A DNA stretch of 64,000 nucleotides. Origin: Flavobacteriales bacterium UBA2104 (GTDB lineage Bacteria; Bacteroidota; Bacteroidia; Flavobacteriales_D; Crocinitomicaceae). A program made the position numbers and the translations under genes. The stretch covers positions 68,945 through 132,944 of the forward strand of contig DCYS01000022.1 of assembly GCA_002331485.1 (NCBI GenBank), read 5' to 3'. Under the pieces are notes generated by a model. That model did not search any database, was not told the DNA's origin, and saw only the letters and a program-made list of their open reading frames with translations. How positions within the stretch are numbered: the first letter of the stretch is position 1; the number at the start of each line of letters is the position of its first letter. Of the stretch, positions 24,812 through 32,554 are shown piece by piece.

Positions 24812-26889
24812 TGAGTACTCAACAACATAGCTTCGACTATCTACGAGACTTAACTGTTGGAAAAGTAGATTATGTTTCTCCCTCAGAAATAAAAGTAGCT
24901 TTAGACATCAACGCTCCACAAAACGTAGCACTGAACACTGGCGTTCCAACATCTTTCCCAAGAATTAATGGTTTTGTTCTCATTCCAAATGAAAATGGTG
25001 CTCTTGTAGGTTTAATTAGCTGGCTAGGAGTTGAGCATAGCCAATTTCCGAAGAGAAAAGGCTACAAGGACTTTGATCTCATTGATCTCCCATTCCCGCT
25101 GAGAAAAATGTCTATTACCCCAATGGGAACACTTAGAAGAAAAGGCAAAGTTGAAGATAAGGAATACGAATTAGAGCGAGGTGTTTATAGCTTCCCTTCT
25201 ATTGGTGATACGGTAGTACTTCCATCTGAAATACAGCTCAAATCAATAGTAGAAAACAAGGAGGAAAATGCAAACGTGAAAATTGGTACTGCTCCGATTG
25301 CTGGTAATGCTGATGTTAAAGTTAATCCTGATAAACTATTCGGAAGACACGTTGCAATACTTGGGAACACTGGAAGTGGAAAATCTTGTAGTGTTGCTGG
25401 GGTAATTAGATGGTCTCTGGAAGAAGCGCAAAAAGCCCTGAAAGGTGAAGATCAACTTAATTCAAGATTTATTATTCTGGACCCAAATGGAGAATATTCT
25501 AAGTCTTTTGAAGGACTAAACATCAATATCAACAAGTTCAAAGTTGAACTGTCTGAAGAAGAAGAAAAAGAAAATGAGGAGCTCAAAGTACCAGCTTGGT
25601 TATGGAATAGCTATGAGTGGAGTTCATTCTCTAATGCTAGTGGAAGAACTCAAAGACCGCTTTTAAAACAGGCATTAAGAGAACTTAAATCAAACTCCAA
25701 AAGCGATGTTGGTATTATTAATGGTCGAGTTAAGAGATACCTACTTACTAACCTATTTGGTTTTCAGTCAAACTTAAATAATGGGCCTTCAGATTATTCT
25801 GATAAACCAGGTAGAAATGATTTTGGAAAGAAGCTTAAAGCTTTTGTTGAGGGGATTAATTATTACTCTACTTTAAGTGAAGAGCCATACAATACTGCAC
25901 TAGTCAAGTTAAGTGGAGAAGTTGAAGAAATAAGATCAAAAAGGTTTGGTGGAACTTATAAAGAAAAAGATTGGTATAACGGATTTTCTGTTGAAGAAGT
26001 TGAGTCCATCATTCGAGAAACGAACACATTGATTCGGGAACATTTTAAAGAAACTGTTTCGGAAAGCGATGAGGATACTCCTATTCCTTTTGAAGTACAA
26101 GAGTTGGCCAATCACATAGATAGTTTAGCAGAAAAAGAGGGTAAGCTTCAATATGTCGATTTTCTAACAATGAGAATTCGATCTTTACTTTCTGATAAAA
26201 GAATGAATTCTATTATATCAGATAGCGAGAAAACAAGTCTGGAAGGTTGGTTAAAAAAGACTATCAATGGCATAGCTATAATTGATCTATCTCTTGTACC
26301 TTCTGATATTACTCATTTGGTAGTATCTGTTATAACACGAGTGGTGTTTGAGTCATTACAGCGAGTAAGAAGATCAAAAAACAAGTTGTTACCTACTAAC
26401 ATTGTGATGGAAGAAGCACACAATTTTATAAAACGTTACTATGAAGGAGGTGAAGAGATTACATCTTCTCAATTATGCACTCAATCTTTTGAAAAAATAG
26501 CACGAGAAGGTAGAAAGTTTGGACTTAGCCTTACATTATCCTCACAAAGACCCTCAGAGCTATCCCCTACGGTTCTCTCCCAGTGTAATACATTTCTTCT
26601 GCATAGAATTGTTAATGATAAAGATCAAGAACTAGTCAGAAAGTTAGTTCCAGATAATATAGGTGGATTATTGAAGGAGTTGCCCATGCTTCCAACGAGG
26701 AAAGCTATTCTACTCGGTTGGGCAACGCCTATTCCAACACTCGTAGAGATGAATGAACTTAAAGAGGAGCACAGACCTAAGTCAGCTGACCCAGATTTCT
26801 GGGATGTTTGGACTAGAAGGTCGGATAGAGAAGTTGATTGGAAAGAGCTTTCAGATGATTGGCAAAGAAGTGATGATGAGGACACATAG
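24811..26889 (+). CDS. HerA-like ATPase partner of SIR2
   Basis: A 692-residue HerA/FtsK-type ATPase. It has an N-terminal HAS-barrel-like region (1-110), Walker A GNTGSGKS at 185-192, Walker B IVMEEAHNFIKR near 530, and the HerA-typical AREGRKFGLSLTLSSQRPSELSPTVLSQCNTF. Such proteins form hexamers that bind SIR2 or nuclease partners. It overlaps the SIR2 stop and is followed after 29 bp by a predicted nuclease gene. Confidence 0.93.
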   Translation: MSTQQHSFDYLRDLTVGKVDYVSPSEIKVALDINAPQNVALNTGVPTSFPRINGFVLIPNENGALVGLISWLGVEHSQFPKRKGYKDFDLIDLPFPLRKMSITPMGTLRRKGKVEDKEYELERGVYSFPSIGDTVVLPSEIQLKSIVENKEENANVKIGTAPIAGNADVKVNPDKLFGRHVAILGNTGSGKSCSVAGVIRWSLEEAQKALKGEDQLNSRFIILDPNGEYSKSFEGLNININKFKVELSEEEEKENEELKVPAWLWNSYEWSSFSNASGRTQRPLLKQALRELKSNSKSDVGIINGRVKRYLLTNLFGFQSNLNNGPSDYSDKPGRNDFGKKLKAFVEGINYYSTLSEEPYNTALVKLSGEVEEIRSKRFGGTYKEKDWYNGFSVEEVESIIRETNTLIREHFKETVSESDEDTPIPFEVQELANHIDSLAEKEGKLQYVDFLTMRIRSLLSDKRMNSIISDSEKTSLEGWLKKTINGIAIIDLSLVPSDITHLVVSVITRVVFESLQRVRRSKNKLLPTNIVMEEAHNFIKRYYEGGEEITSSQLCTQSFEKIAREGRKFGLSLTLSSQRPSELSPTVLSQCNTFLLHRIVNDKDQELVRKLVPDNIGGLLKELPMLPTRKAILLGWATPIPTLVEMNELKEEHRPKSADPDFWDVWTRRSDREVDWKELSDDWQRSDDEDT

Positions 26890-26918
26890 ATAAGCAAAGG
26901 ATTTCAAATAGAATATGT

Positions 26919-27974
26919 ATGAGTTTTGAAAATGAAATAAGAACGATAGAAATATTTGAGCATGACGCCTCAAATTTTATTAGTTATGGTATAGGGGGGC
27001 ATCCTTTCCGCAGAGATAGACTTGTTTTCTCGAATAGGATGCTATCTATAGCAGTAGCAAGAGCCAATATCGGCTCATCGTTATTACAACATCCCATATC
27101 TCTATCGGAATACTTAACTGCGCTTTATAGTCTTCAATCATTAACTACAAAGAAGAACAGATATGATAATCTAAGGTTGAATTCATATGCGATCAATAGA
27201 TATAGAGACTTTTCGAAAACTGGACGAATTGGAGAGCTTGCACAAGGATTAACATTCCTCTTTGCTCAGTCAAAATTGAAACAACCAATTGTGATTGATT
27301 TTGGGTTAATTCTTCAGTCTAATGGCATTACAATAACAAGAAATCAAAAGACACCTGATTATGTTCTTATCGACCATGGCTTCGGGACAGTAAAGTTAAT
27401 CGAAAGCAAAGGGACAACTCAAACGAACAACTCAGCCATCAATAAGGGTATTATTTCAGCTCAAACACAATGTAGAAATGGGAAAAACATTATTGAGAAA
27501 AAACTAGGTTGGAGTGTTGATTCTACTTATGCGTTATGCACAAACTTAAGAGATGATGACAATGACGAGGATTCGAAGATTCATGTTGTGGACCCTAAAG
27601 ACGAAAATAATAAAAAGTCTGATCTTTCAACGTACATCCGAATGCACTACGGGCTTTGGTTTATTCTTGCTGGAGCAGATGCTCAAGCTAGAAAGCTACT
27701 AGCAGACATGCCAATTACTTTCGAACCTGGTGAACCCGTCATGATAAACGATGAAAAACACATTATGATACCTCTTGATTATGATGCTTGGGATAAAGAT
27801 AAAGCGTTCTTTATTCCACAAACAGTTTATGAGGAATTAATCAAAGAAGAGGATGTGCAGCTAGAATGTAATTTTTTTGAAGTTATTGACAGGGAGGGTG
27901 AAGGAGTTCCTGATATAAGCAGGTTCAATGATGGTTTTACTGTTCTGAGTGGATTAAAGAAGTTCAATAAATAG
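26919..27974 (+). CDS. predicted PD-(D/E)xK nuclease downstream of HerA
   Basis: A 351-residue protein. E106 (IGELAQGL), P146-D147 (TPDYVLID) and E162-S-K164 (LIESKGTT) fit the E...PD...ExK pattern of restriction-fold nucleases. The rest is unfamiliar. Immediate position after sir2-herA, same strand, suggests a third component of that system. It ends inside the convergent DUF2779 gene (11-bp overlap). Confidence 0.65.
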   Translation: MSFENEIRTIEIFEHDASNFISYGIGGHPFRRDRLVFSNRMLSIAVARANIGSSLLQHPISLSEYLTALYSLQSLTTKKNRYDNLRLNSYAINRYRDFSKTGRIGELAQGLTFLFAQSKLKQPIVIDFGLILQSNGITITRNQKTPDYVLIDHGFGTVKLIESKGTTQTNNSAINKGIISAQTQCRNGKNIIEKKLGWSVDSTYALCTNLRDDDNDEDSKIHVVDPKDENNKKSDLSTYIRMHYGLWFILAGADAQARKLLADMPITFEPGEPVMINDEKHIMIPLDYDAWDKDKAFFIPQTVYEELIKEEDVQLECNFFEVIDREGEGVPDISRFNDGFTVLSGLKKFNK

Positions 27975-29931
27975 AATTTTCAATACATTCCGATAAATGC
28001 TCGTAGATCATGACCATCGCCAAAGTATCTAATTCGCAATATTTCAGGAGCCCTTTAGAAAGTTCCTCACGCTCCACTTCTGTCATATCCTGATATTGCA
28101 ACTTCCCATAAGCCGTAAGCGCTGCACCTCCATCTGCCAGGGACTCAAGCTCAGAAATTGCAATTTCCATTTCCTCTTCAGACCAATTTTCGAATAAAGG
28201 CGGAAGCATCTTGTAAGGACTTGTGATCTGATCATCATTAATCTGGAGCCAAACATGATCATGATCAAAGTTCCTGCTTGACACATTGATCTTTGACAAC
28301 GGCTGAGCATACTTTTCTTGCAATAACCCTGATGAGCCCAATACGGCAGGCAGAACAGCCTTAATGGAGTTGCTTCCGTTGGTAAGAGGATTGTAATAGT
28401 AGTCTTTAATTACCTGGCAGAGGTCCACCATATTTCTTTCTCCTATCCATTTATCTACTCTCTCCTTCTTAGATGTAGTGATTGATCTAATGAATCTCAG
28501 GAGTTGATCCTTGTCAGATTCATTTGATTCGATCAACTGATCATATATGGCATTGAGTATACTATTTTCATGCGCAGCGAATCGAAAGATCGTACCGTCA
28601 TCATTCGATAGACTCTTTCTCAATGATCGCACAAAGTCAAAATTTGGGAAGTGTCCTGGCTCATTGCTCAAGAACTCACTTTGATGAACTATAGAGCCAT
28701 CTTCCAACAGCATATGATGTGAAAACTGAAACGCTACCTGCTCGTAAGGTCGCATGTGTGCTGTGAATGGGAGTGCTACAGCCGAAGTTTCAAAATCAAT
28801 AAAGTGCAATGGCCATTTCCAGGAATCCATTTCTTCTATCAACCCAACTTCATCAACATATATCGAAGTATCCTTCTCGACAGCTTTCTCGATCTGAAGC
28901 CATTGTCTTTCCTTGTTGGATAGTCTACCAGCAGCTTCTTTGTATCCTATATCCTCAGGCGAAACATCTTCCAAAAAGAATTTATCTTCTTCAAATAACC
29001 TGTTACCTCTCCGAAAATTCCAAACATCAAAGATATTAGGCTTGTCCATGGAGCTTTTGTCCCAACCACGTTGTTTCTTGAAACACTCATGAAAGCCTGA
29101 CTTCATTTGTTCATCTTCTGATCTGAACTCACAGTTTTTACATGAGCTGTAGTTTAAGGGCCAATTAGGATATTCATCTTGTGCATACCATTTCCTTAAG
29201 TGATCAATAGACTCTTCAAAAGTCATTGAATCATGGTACTTATACTTATCAGATTGTATCCCAGATATAAGGTCGTCAACCGATATTTCTCCAAGAACAC
29301 TATCTCCAACCTCATCAATAGAGTTTACCAGCCTGATAACTCCAGTTCTATTTTTAGAATTAGAACTGATTCTAAAGAGCTGGTTAAGTCCATTAATCGA
29401 GGCCTTCTTGTTCTTGTCAGCCATCATGAAATAGCAAGATACCTTGAGGTCAGGACAGCATTTTTGCACAACGTAAGCCTGGAAAGCAAGATCAAACAAG
29501 TATGGTTTCCAGCTTGAGACTAATCCACCTCTCTTGCCAACGAACACGTTGGCATCATCTGATTTAAAACTCTTGGCCTTGACCTCAACTATCTTGAGGT
29601 TATTGCCTTGCTTGACAAGAATATCCGTTCTCACGAATAGGTTGTCGTGTAAGAAGGCCGCCTCATAGATTATCTTATTGTCGGATTGAAGTCGTTCAGC
29701 AGTCCAGTTATGTAGATATTCGTAGTCCCCATCTCGACCTTCTAGGAGTTCTCCACCTGGGTAATGTAATCTAGCTAATTCTTCCACTTGGAACCCTCCT
29801 TCAGCTAGAGCCTGAAGGAATGTATCTTCCATCTTTTGATTAGCATATTCCTTCTTGCTCGTGTAATACAGCTTGTTCGGACATTCAAGCCCCAGTTTGA
29901 ATCGAGATTTTGAGAGAACTTTCACTATCAA
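27964..29931 (-). CDS. DUF2779 protein: Cas4/RecB-like nuclease plus DEDD exonuclease
   Basis: A 655-residue protein. The N-terminal half has Cys17 (GLECPNKLYY), RTDILV...IVEVKAKS as a RecB-type D...ExK site (about 102-120), and CKNC...HEC near 260-285, giving four Cys for an iron-sulfur cluster as in Cas4 and AddB. The C-terminal half has FIDFETS near 378, FAAHENSIL and YCELDTLAM near 632, a DnaQ-type exonuclease pattern. Starts with TTG (GTG six bases on is possible). Role unknown; likely DNA degradation or defence. Last gene before the right end. Confidence 0.8.
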   Translation of the reverse strand: MIVKVLSKSRFKLGLECPNKLYYTSKKEYANQKMEDTFLQALAEGGFQVEELARLHYPGGELLEGRDGDYEYLHNWTAERLQSDNKIIYEAAFLHDNLFVRTDILVKQGNNLKIVEVKAKSFKSDDANVFVGKRGGLVSSWKPYLFDLAFQAYVVQKCCPDLKVSCYFMMADKNKKASINGLNQLFRISSNSKNRTGVIRLVNSIDEVGDSVLGEISVDDLISGIQSDKYKYHDSMTFEESIDHLRKWYAQDEYPNWPLNYSSCKNCEFRSEDEQMKSGFHECFKKQRGWDKSSMDKPNIFDVWNFRRGNRLFEEDKFFLEDVSPEDIGYKEAAGRLSNKERQWLQIEKAVEKDTSIYVDEVGLIEEMDSWKWPLHFIDFETSAVALPFTAHMRPYEQVAFQFSHHMLLEDGSIVHQSEFLSNEPGHFPNFDFVRSLRKSLSNDDGTIFRFAAHENSILNAIYDQLIESNESDKDQLLRFIRSITTSKKERVDKWIGERNMVDLCQVIKDYYYNPLTNGSNSIKAVLPAVLGSSGLLQEKYAQPLSKINVSSRNFDHDHVWLQINDDQITSPYKMLPPLFENWSEEEMEIAISELESLADGGAALTAYGKLQYQDMTEVEREELSKGLLKYCELDTLAMVMIYEHLSECIENSIY

Positions 29932-30172
29932 ATAATACTGTACAATCGTGAAAACGTTACACTTGTTCGTAGTTTATTTTCAATGTAAGTATCAGGGAGT
30001 AAGGCATTAATTATTCTTATATTAGAGTTTTGATCTATTGATGGCAAAGTTTATCTCAGAAACAACACGAGATCGTCAAAAAAGCGCTGAGATAGAGCGC
30101 TGAATTGTTCCAAATTGTTCCTATTTGTATGTAATTGTCCTTTAAACCACGGACATGCCAGGAAGTACGAAA
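29932..30172. promoter_or_regulatory. right-end non-coding region with phased repeats
   Basis: No gene. AGCGCTGA is at 30083-30090 and 30096-30103, then AATTGTTCC at 30103-30111 and 30113-30121 and AATTGTCC at 30133-30140. The spacing of 10 and 20 bp places the latter on one face of the helix. GGAAGTACG at 30161-30169 lies 3 bp from the core. Together these look like integrase/excisionase binding sites of attR. Confidence 0.5.
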
Positions 30173-30181
30173 GACTTAAAA
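30173..30181 (+). repeat. attR core GACTTAAAA
   Basis: Second copy of the 9-bp core, here joined to the 3' half of the host tRNA-Leu. Upstream sequence is element, downstream is tRNA. Confidence 0.8.
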
Positions 30182-30227
30182 TCCAATGGACATTGCGTCC
30201 GTACGGGTTCAAGTCCCGTCCCGAGTA
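30173..30227 (+). pseudogene. 3' half of the split host tRNA-Leu(UAA)
   Basis: Contains the anticodon loop CTTAAAA, 3' anticodon strand TCCAA, variable arm GGAC/GTCC, T arm ACGGG-TTCAAGT-CCCGT and acceptor CCCGAGT with discriminator A. Its acceptor pairs perfectly with the 5' half at 6652, not with GCTCGGA of the intron-bearing gene. It has no promoter of its own in tRNA context and cannot make a tRNA. Confidence 0.92.
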
Positions 30228-30230
30228 CTA

Positions 30231-30265
30231 AAAGCCCTGTAACGTAGAGTTGCAGGGCTTTTTTA
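30231..30265 (+). terminator. terminator of the former host tRNA-Leu
   Basis: AAAGCCCTG and CAGGGCTTT form a strong stem followed by T residues, four bases after the tRNA 3' half. An almost identical hairpin lies at 31203-31234. Confidence 0.88.
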
Positions 30266-30346
30266 TTGGTTTTAACTGGAAACAGGGCAACGGCACTAAA
30301 TTCTCTCTATCCTTTATCGCAACTACGTTTTAGCGGTTCGACATTT
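30233..30346 (+). repeat. repeat A, copy 1 (terminator to GGTTCGACA)
   Basis: Similar over its length to 31203-31314: both begin AGCCCTGTAACGTAGAGTT and CAGGGCTTTTTTATTGG, pass through a related middle, and end GCGGTTCGACATTT. The copy precedes the cation transporter gene; copy 2 precedes arsR. Confidence 0.75.
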
Positions 30347-30364
30347 CTCGTTAATTTTACAACA

Positions 30365-31156
30365 GTGAAAAAAAGCCTCTTTCATATCAAGAAAATGGAT
30401 TGTCCTTCTGAGGAGAATCTCATTCGTATGAAGCTTGATGGTCATGAGACAATCATAAAGCTTGACTTCAAGATAGAAGACAGGGAATTGACTGTTTATC
30501 ATGACGAGAGCGACCAAAACATTCTTAGTTCTCTTGACTCATTAGCTCTGGATACAGAACTGATGAAAACTGAAGAGACAGATGAGAAAGTTGAAAGTGA
30601 TTCTAAGCTTCAGTCTAAGTTACTTTGGCAAGTACTCGTCATTAATTTCGTCTTCTTCGTTCTGGAAATGACCTTTGGATTGGTGTCTATCTCAATGGGG
30701 TTGGTCGCTGATAGTCTGGACATGCTCTCTGACTCCTTTGTATATGGTCTAAGTCTTTTTGCTGTTGGAGCAGTTGTGGCAAAGAAGAAACGAATAGCTA
30801 AGTTCAGTGGATACGTTCAGATTCTATTAGCTCTAATCGGAATCACTGAGGTCTTTAGACGATATTTCTTTGAGGATGACGTGCCTGATTACCTCACCAT
30901 GATAATAGTATCAGTGTTCGCTCTTATTGCGAACTGGCTGTGCCTTATTCTATTACAGAAATCTAAATCGGAAGAGGCTCATATGAAAGCGAGTATGATT
31001 TTCACAAGCAACGACATCATTATTAATGTGGGAGTTATTCTGGCAGGTATTCTGGTGAGTGTTTTATCAGACAGACTTCCAGACCTAATTATTGGTTCAG
31101 TAGTATTCGTAATAGTCCTCAGAGGAGCATTCAGAATACTCAAGTTGGCAAAATAA
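30365..31156 (+). CDS. cation diffusion facilitator with HMA-like N-terminus
   Basis: A 263-residue heavy-metal efflux protein. The N-terminus LFHIKKMDCPSEENLIRMKL resembles a heavy-metal-associated domain with a single Cys. The membrane part (about 80-263) shows six spans, with the metal site DSLDMLSDSFVYGLSL in TM2, as in CzcD-type exporters (HxxxD replaced by DxxxD/S). GTG at 30365 is preferred because it opens directly into the HMA segment; the frame is open further upstream to 30266. Flanked by repeats A and B. Confidence 0.8.
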   Translation: MKKSLFHIKKMDCPSEENLIRMKLDGHETIIKLDFKIEDRELTVYHDESDQNILSSLDSLALDTELMKTEETDEKVESDSKLQSKLLWQVLVINFVFFVLEMTFGLVSISMGLVADSLDMLSDSFVYGLSLFAVGAVVAKKKRIAKFSGYVQILLALIGITEVFRRYFFEDDVPDYLTMIIVSVFALIANWLCLILLQKSKSEEAHMKASMIFTSNDIIINVGVILAGILVSVLSDRLPDLIIGSVVFVIVLRGAFRILKLAK

Positions 31157-31162
31157 TTATTG

Positions 31163-31199
31163 GTCGATTTGGTTCGACAATACAATCATTCCGTGTACA
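31163..31199 (+). repeat. repeat B, copy 1
   Basis: GTCGATTTGGTTCGAC then AATACAATCATTCCGTGTACA, matching 32555-32591 at all but three positions. GTCGA/TCGAC forms a small hairpin. It follows the transporter stop closely; copy 2 follows the GDCCVxC gene in the same way. Confidence 0.8.
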
Positions 31200-31202
31200 T
31201 TT

Positions 31203-31234
31203 AGCCCTGTAACGTAGAGTTACAGGGCTTTTTT
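31203..31234 (+). terminator. terminator after the cation transporter gene
   Basis: AGCCCTGTAAC and GTTACAGGGCT make a perfect 11-bp stem with a 5-base loop, then a T run. It is near-identical to the terminator after the host tRNA half at 30231. Confidence 0.9.
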
Positions 31235-31314
31235 ATTGGTTTTAACCAAACCAGGGTAACGGTACTAAATCTTCTGTATCCCTTGACGTTATTGAAAAAA
31301 GCGGTTCGACATTT
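31203..31314 (+). repeat. repeat A, copy 2
   Basis: Second copy of the terminator-to-GGTTCGACA block at 30233-30346; here it leads into the arsR promoter. Confidence 0.75.
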
Positions 31315-31321
31315 TTACGTA

Positions 31322-31355
31322 TTTAATCATTTGCTAAAATAATTAAGTATCTTTG
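31322..31355 (+). promoter_or_regulatory. arsR promoter and likely ArsR operator
   Basis: TATCTTTG at 31348-31355 is an exact -7 element (TAnnTTTG) only five bases before the arsR ATG. Overlapping it upstream is the imperfect dyad TTAATCATTTGCTAAAATAA. ArsR-type repressors bind AT-rich dyads over their own promoter. The short leader suggests a leaderless transcript or a later start. Confidence 0.55.
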
Positions 31356-31359
31356 TACT

Positions 31360-31731
31360 ATGAGTAATTCATGTATAAGGTTAGAGGCGGATGCCGAGCA
31401 AATAAATAGATGCAAGAAATTGCTGGAAGACCAGTCTCGAACAATTGATTCAATGACTACTGTGTTGAACCTTGCTGGCAACACAGTTAGATTCAATATT
31501 TTATTCCTACTTCAACATGAAGGAAGACTTTGCGTTTGTGACCTTAGTGATATTCTTGGAATTTCTATCTCTGCAGTATCTCAGCATCTGAGAAAACTAA
31601 AAGACCGTCAGTTAATCTACTCGGTTAAGGAAGGGCAGACAATCTTCTACTCAAATAGTGAGTCTCAAACACAAATATTAAATACGTTTTTCGATTTAAT
31701 TGTGGACGAACCTAATACAGTTACGGCATGA
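31360..31731 (+). CDS. ArsR/SmtB-family metal-responsive repressor
   Basis: A 123-residue winged-helix repressor. LCVCDLSDILGISISAVSQHLRKLKDRQLI carries both the CVC metal-binding pair of the alpha-3 helix (as in ArsR/CadC) and the recognition helix. An N-terminal Cys (NSCIR) and Cys18 region could add ligands. It should release DNA on binding a soft metal, here probably Hg or a related ion given the next genes. It overlaps merTP by four bases. Confidence 0.93.
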   Translation: MSNSCIRLEADAEQINRCKKLLEDQSRTIDSMTTVLNLAGNTVRFNILFLLQHEGRLCVCDLSDILGISISAVSQHLRKLKDRQLIYSVKEGQTIFYSNSESQTQILNTFFDLIVDEPNTVTA

Positions 31732-32324
31732 AATCAAATAACAAAATAGCTGGCGTAGGTCTATTGACTGCAATTGCGGCATCATTATGCTGTATTACTC
31801 CCGTCATAGCTATAATTGCTGGAACCAGCGGACTGGCATCAACGTTTTCTTGGATGGAGCCAGCGAGACCATACCTGATTGGATTCACAATCTTGACTCT
31901 TGGTTTTGCCTGGTATCAGAAATTAAAACCCCAGAAGGAAGTTGATTGCAATTGCGATACTGAAGAGAAAAAGAGTTTCATGCAAACCAAACTTCTCCTT
32001 GGTCTTATTACTGTGTTCGCTGCTATAATGTTGACCTTCCCATATTATTCTCATGTGTTTTATGATAACAATGCCTCAGTAAATGCTATTGAAGAAGGAA
32101 ATGCTCAGAAATCAGAATTTACCATTGAAGGGATGACTTGTGCAAGCTGTGAGGAGCATGTAACCCATGAGATTCTTCAATTGGACGGAATCGGGAACGT
32201 AGATGTTTCCTATGATAATGGCAATGCAATAGTCGAATTCGACAAGAGCAAAACGAATCAAAAAGAAATTAAAGAAGCAATAAACTCAACTGGATATTCA
32301 GTTACAGAAACGAAGAATTTATAA
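31728..32324 (+). CDS. mercuric transport protein MerT-MerP fusion
   Basis: A 198-residue protein. The MerT part has three membrane spans and the CCITP motif in TM1 (about residues 21-25), then a Cys pair CNCD near 81. The C-terminal 70 residues form a MerP-like HMA domain with GMTCASCEEHV. In mercury systems this moves Hg(II) into the cell for MerA; no merA is present here, so the role may be sensing or a truncated system. Overlaps both neighbours by 1-4 bases. Confidence 0.9.
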   Translation: MKSNNKIAGVGLLTAIAASLCCITPVIAIIAGTSGLASTFSWMEPARPYLIGFTILTLGFAWYQKLKPQKEVDCNCDTEEKKSFMQTKLLLGLITVFAAIMLTFPYYSHVFYDNNASVNAIEEGNAQKSEFTIEGMTCASCEEHVTHEILQLDGIGNVDVSYDNGNAIVEFDKSKTNQKEIKEAINSTGYSVTETKNL

Positions 32325-32542
32325 TGGCGGTAGAACTTAAATCAGTGCTAACTTGTCCAGAATGTGGACATAAGAAAGAAGAGGAAATGCCAACAGATGC
32401 ATGCTCCTGGTTTTATGAATGTGAGAACTGCAAGGCTCTTCTAAAGCCGAAAGAAGGAGATTGCTGCGTTTATTGTTCTTATGGAACGGTTCCATGTCCG
32501 CCTATTCAAGAAAATGGCAGTTGTTCATCTGGGTGCTGCTAA
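32324..32542 (+). CDS. GDCCVxC domain small Cys-rich protein
   Basis: A 72-residue metal-binding protein with CPECGH, CSWFYECENCKALLKPKEGDCCVYCSYG and a CSSGCC end. The GDCCVxCxYG motif defines a family found next to mer genes in Bacteroidota. It probably binds Hg or another thiophilic metal. ATG overlaps the merTP stop. Confidence 0.9.
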   Translation: MAVELKSVLTCPECGHKKEEEMPTDACSWFYECENCKALLKPKEGDCCVYCSYGTVPCPPIQENGSCSSGCC

Positions 32543-32554
32543 GAATTATTTAGA

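Larger units (their letters stand above)
6691..30172. mobile_element. integrative element inserted in the tRNA-Leu(UAA) anticodon loop
   Basis: Bounded by GACTTAAAA repeats inside the two halves of one tRNA gene. It carries a replacement tRNA-Leu with a group I intron, a tyrosine recombinase near the left end, an excisionase-like protein, an ArdC-like protein, a possible HUH Rep and a long defence cluster. No conjugation (tra) or phage structural genes are seen, so it is best described as a genomic island or mobilizable element spread with help from others. Excision between the repeats would restore the host tRNA exactly. Confidence 0.85.

Noticed and set aside
30266..30364. N-terminal extension of the cation transporter
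   Set aside because: It falls in repeat A and has no membrane or metal-binding features; GTG 30365 opens directly into the HMA-like segment.
31163..31199. Integron attC site or tRNA 3' end in repeat B
   Set aside because: No RYYYAAC/GTTRRRY pair, no integron integrase, and no T stem can be formed around GGTTCGAC.
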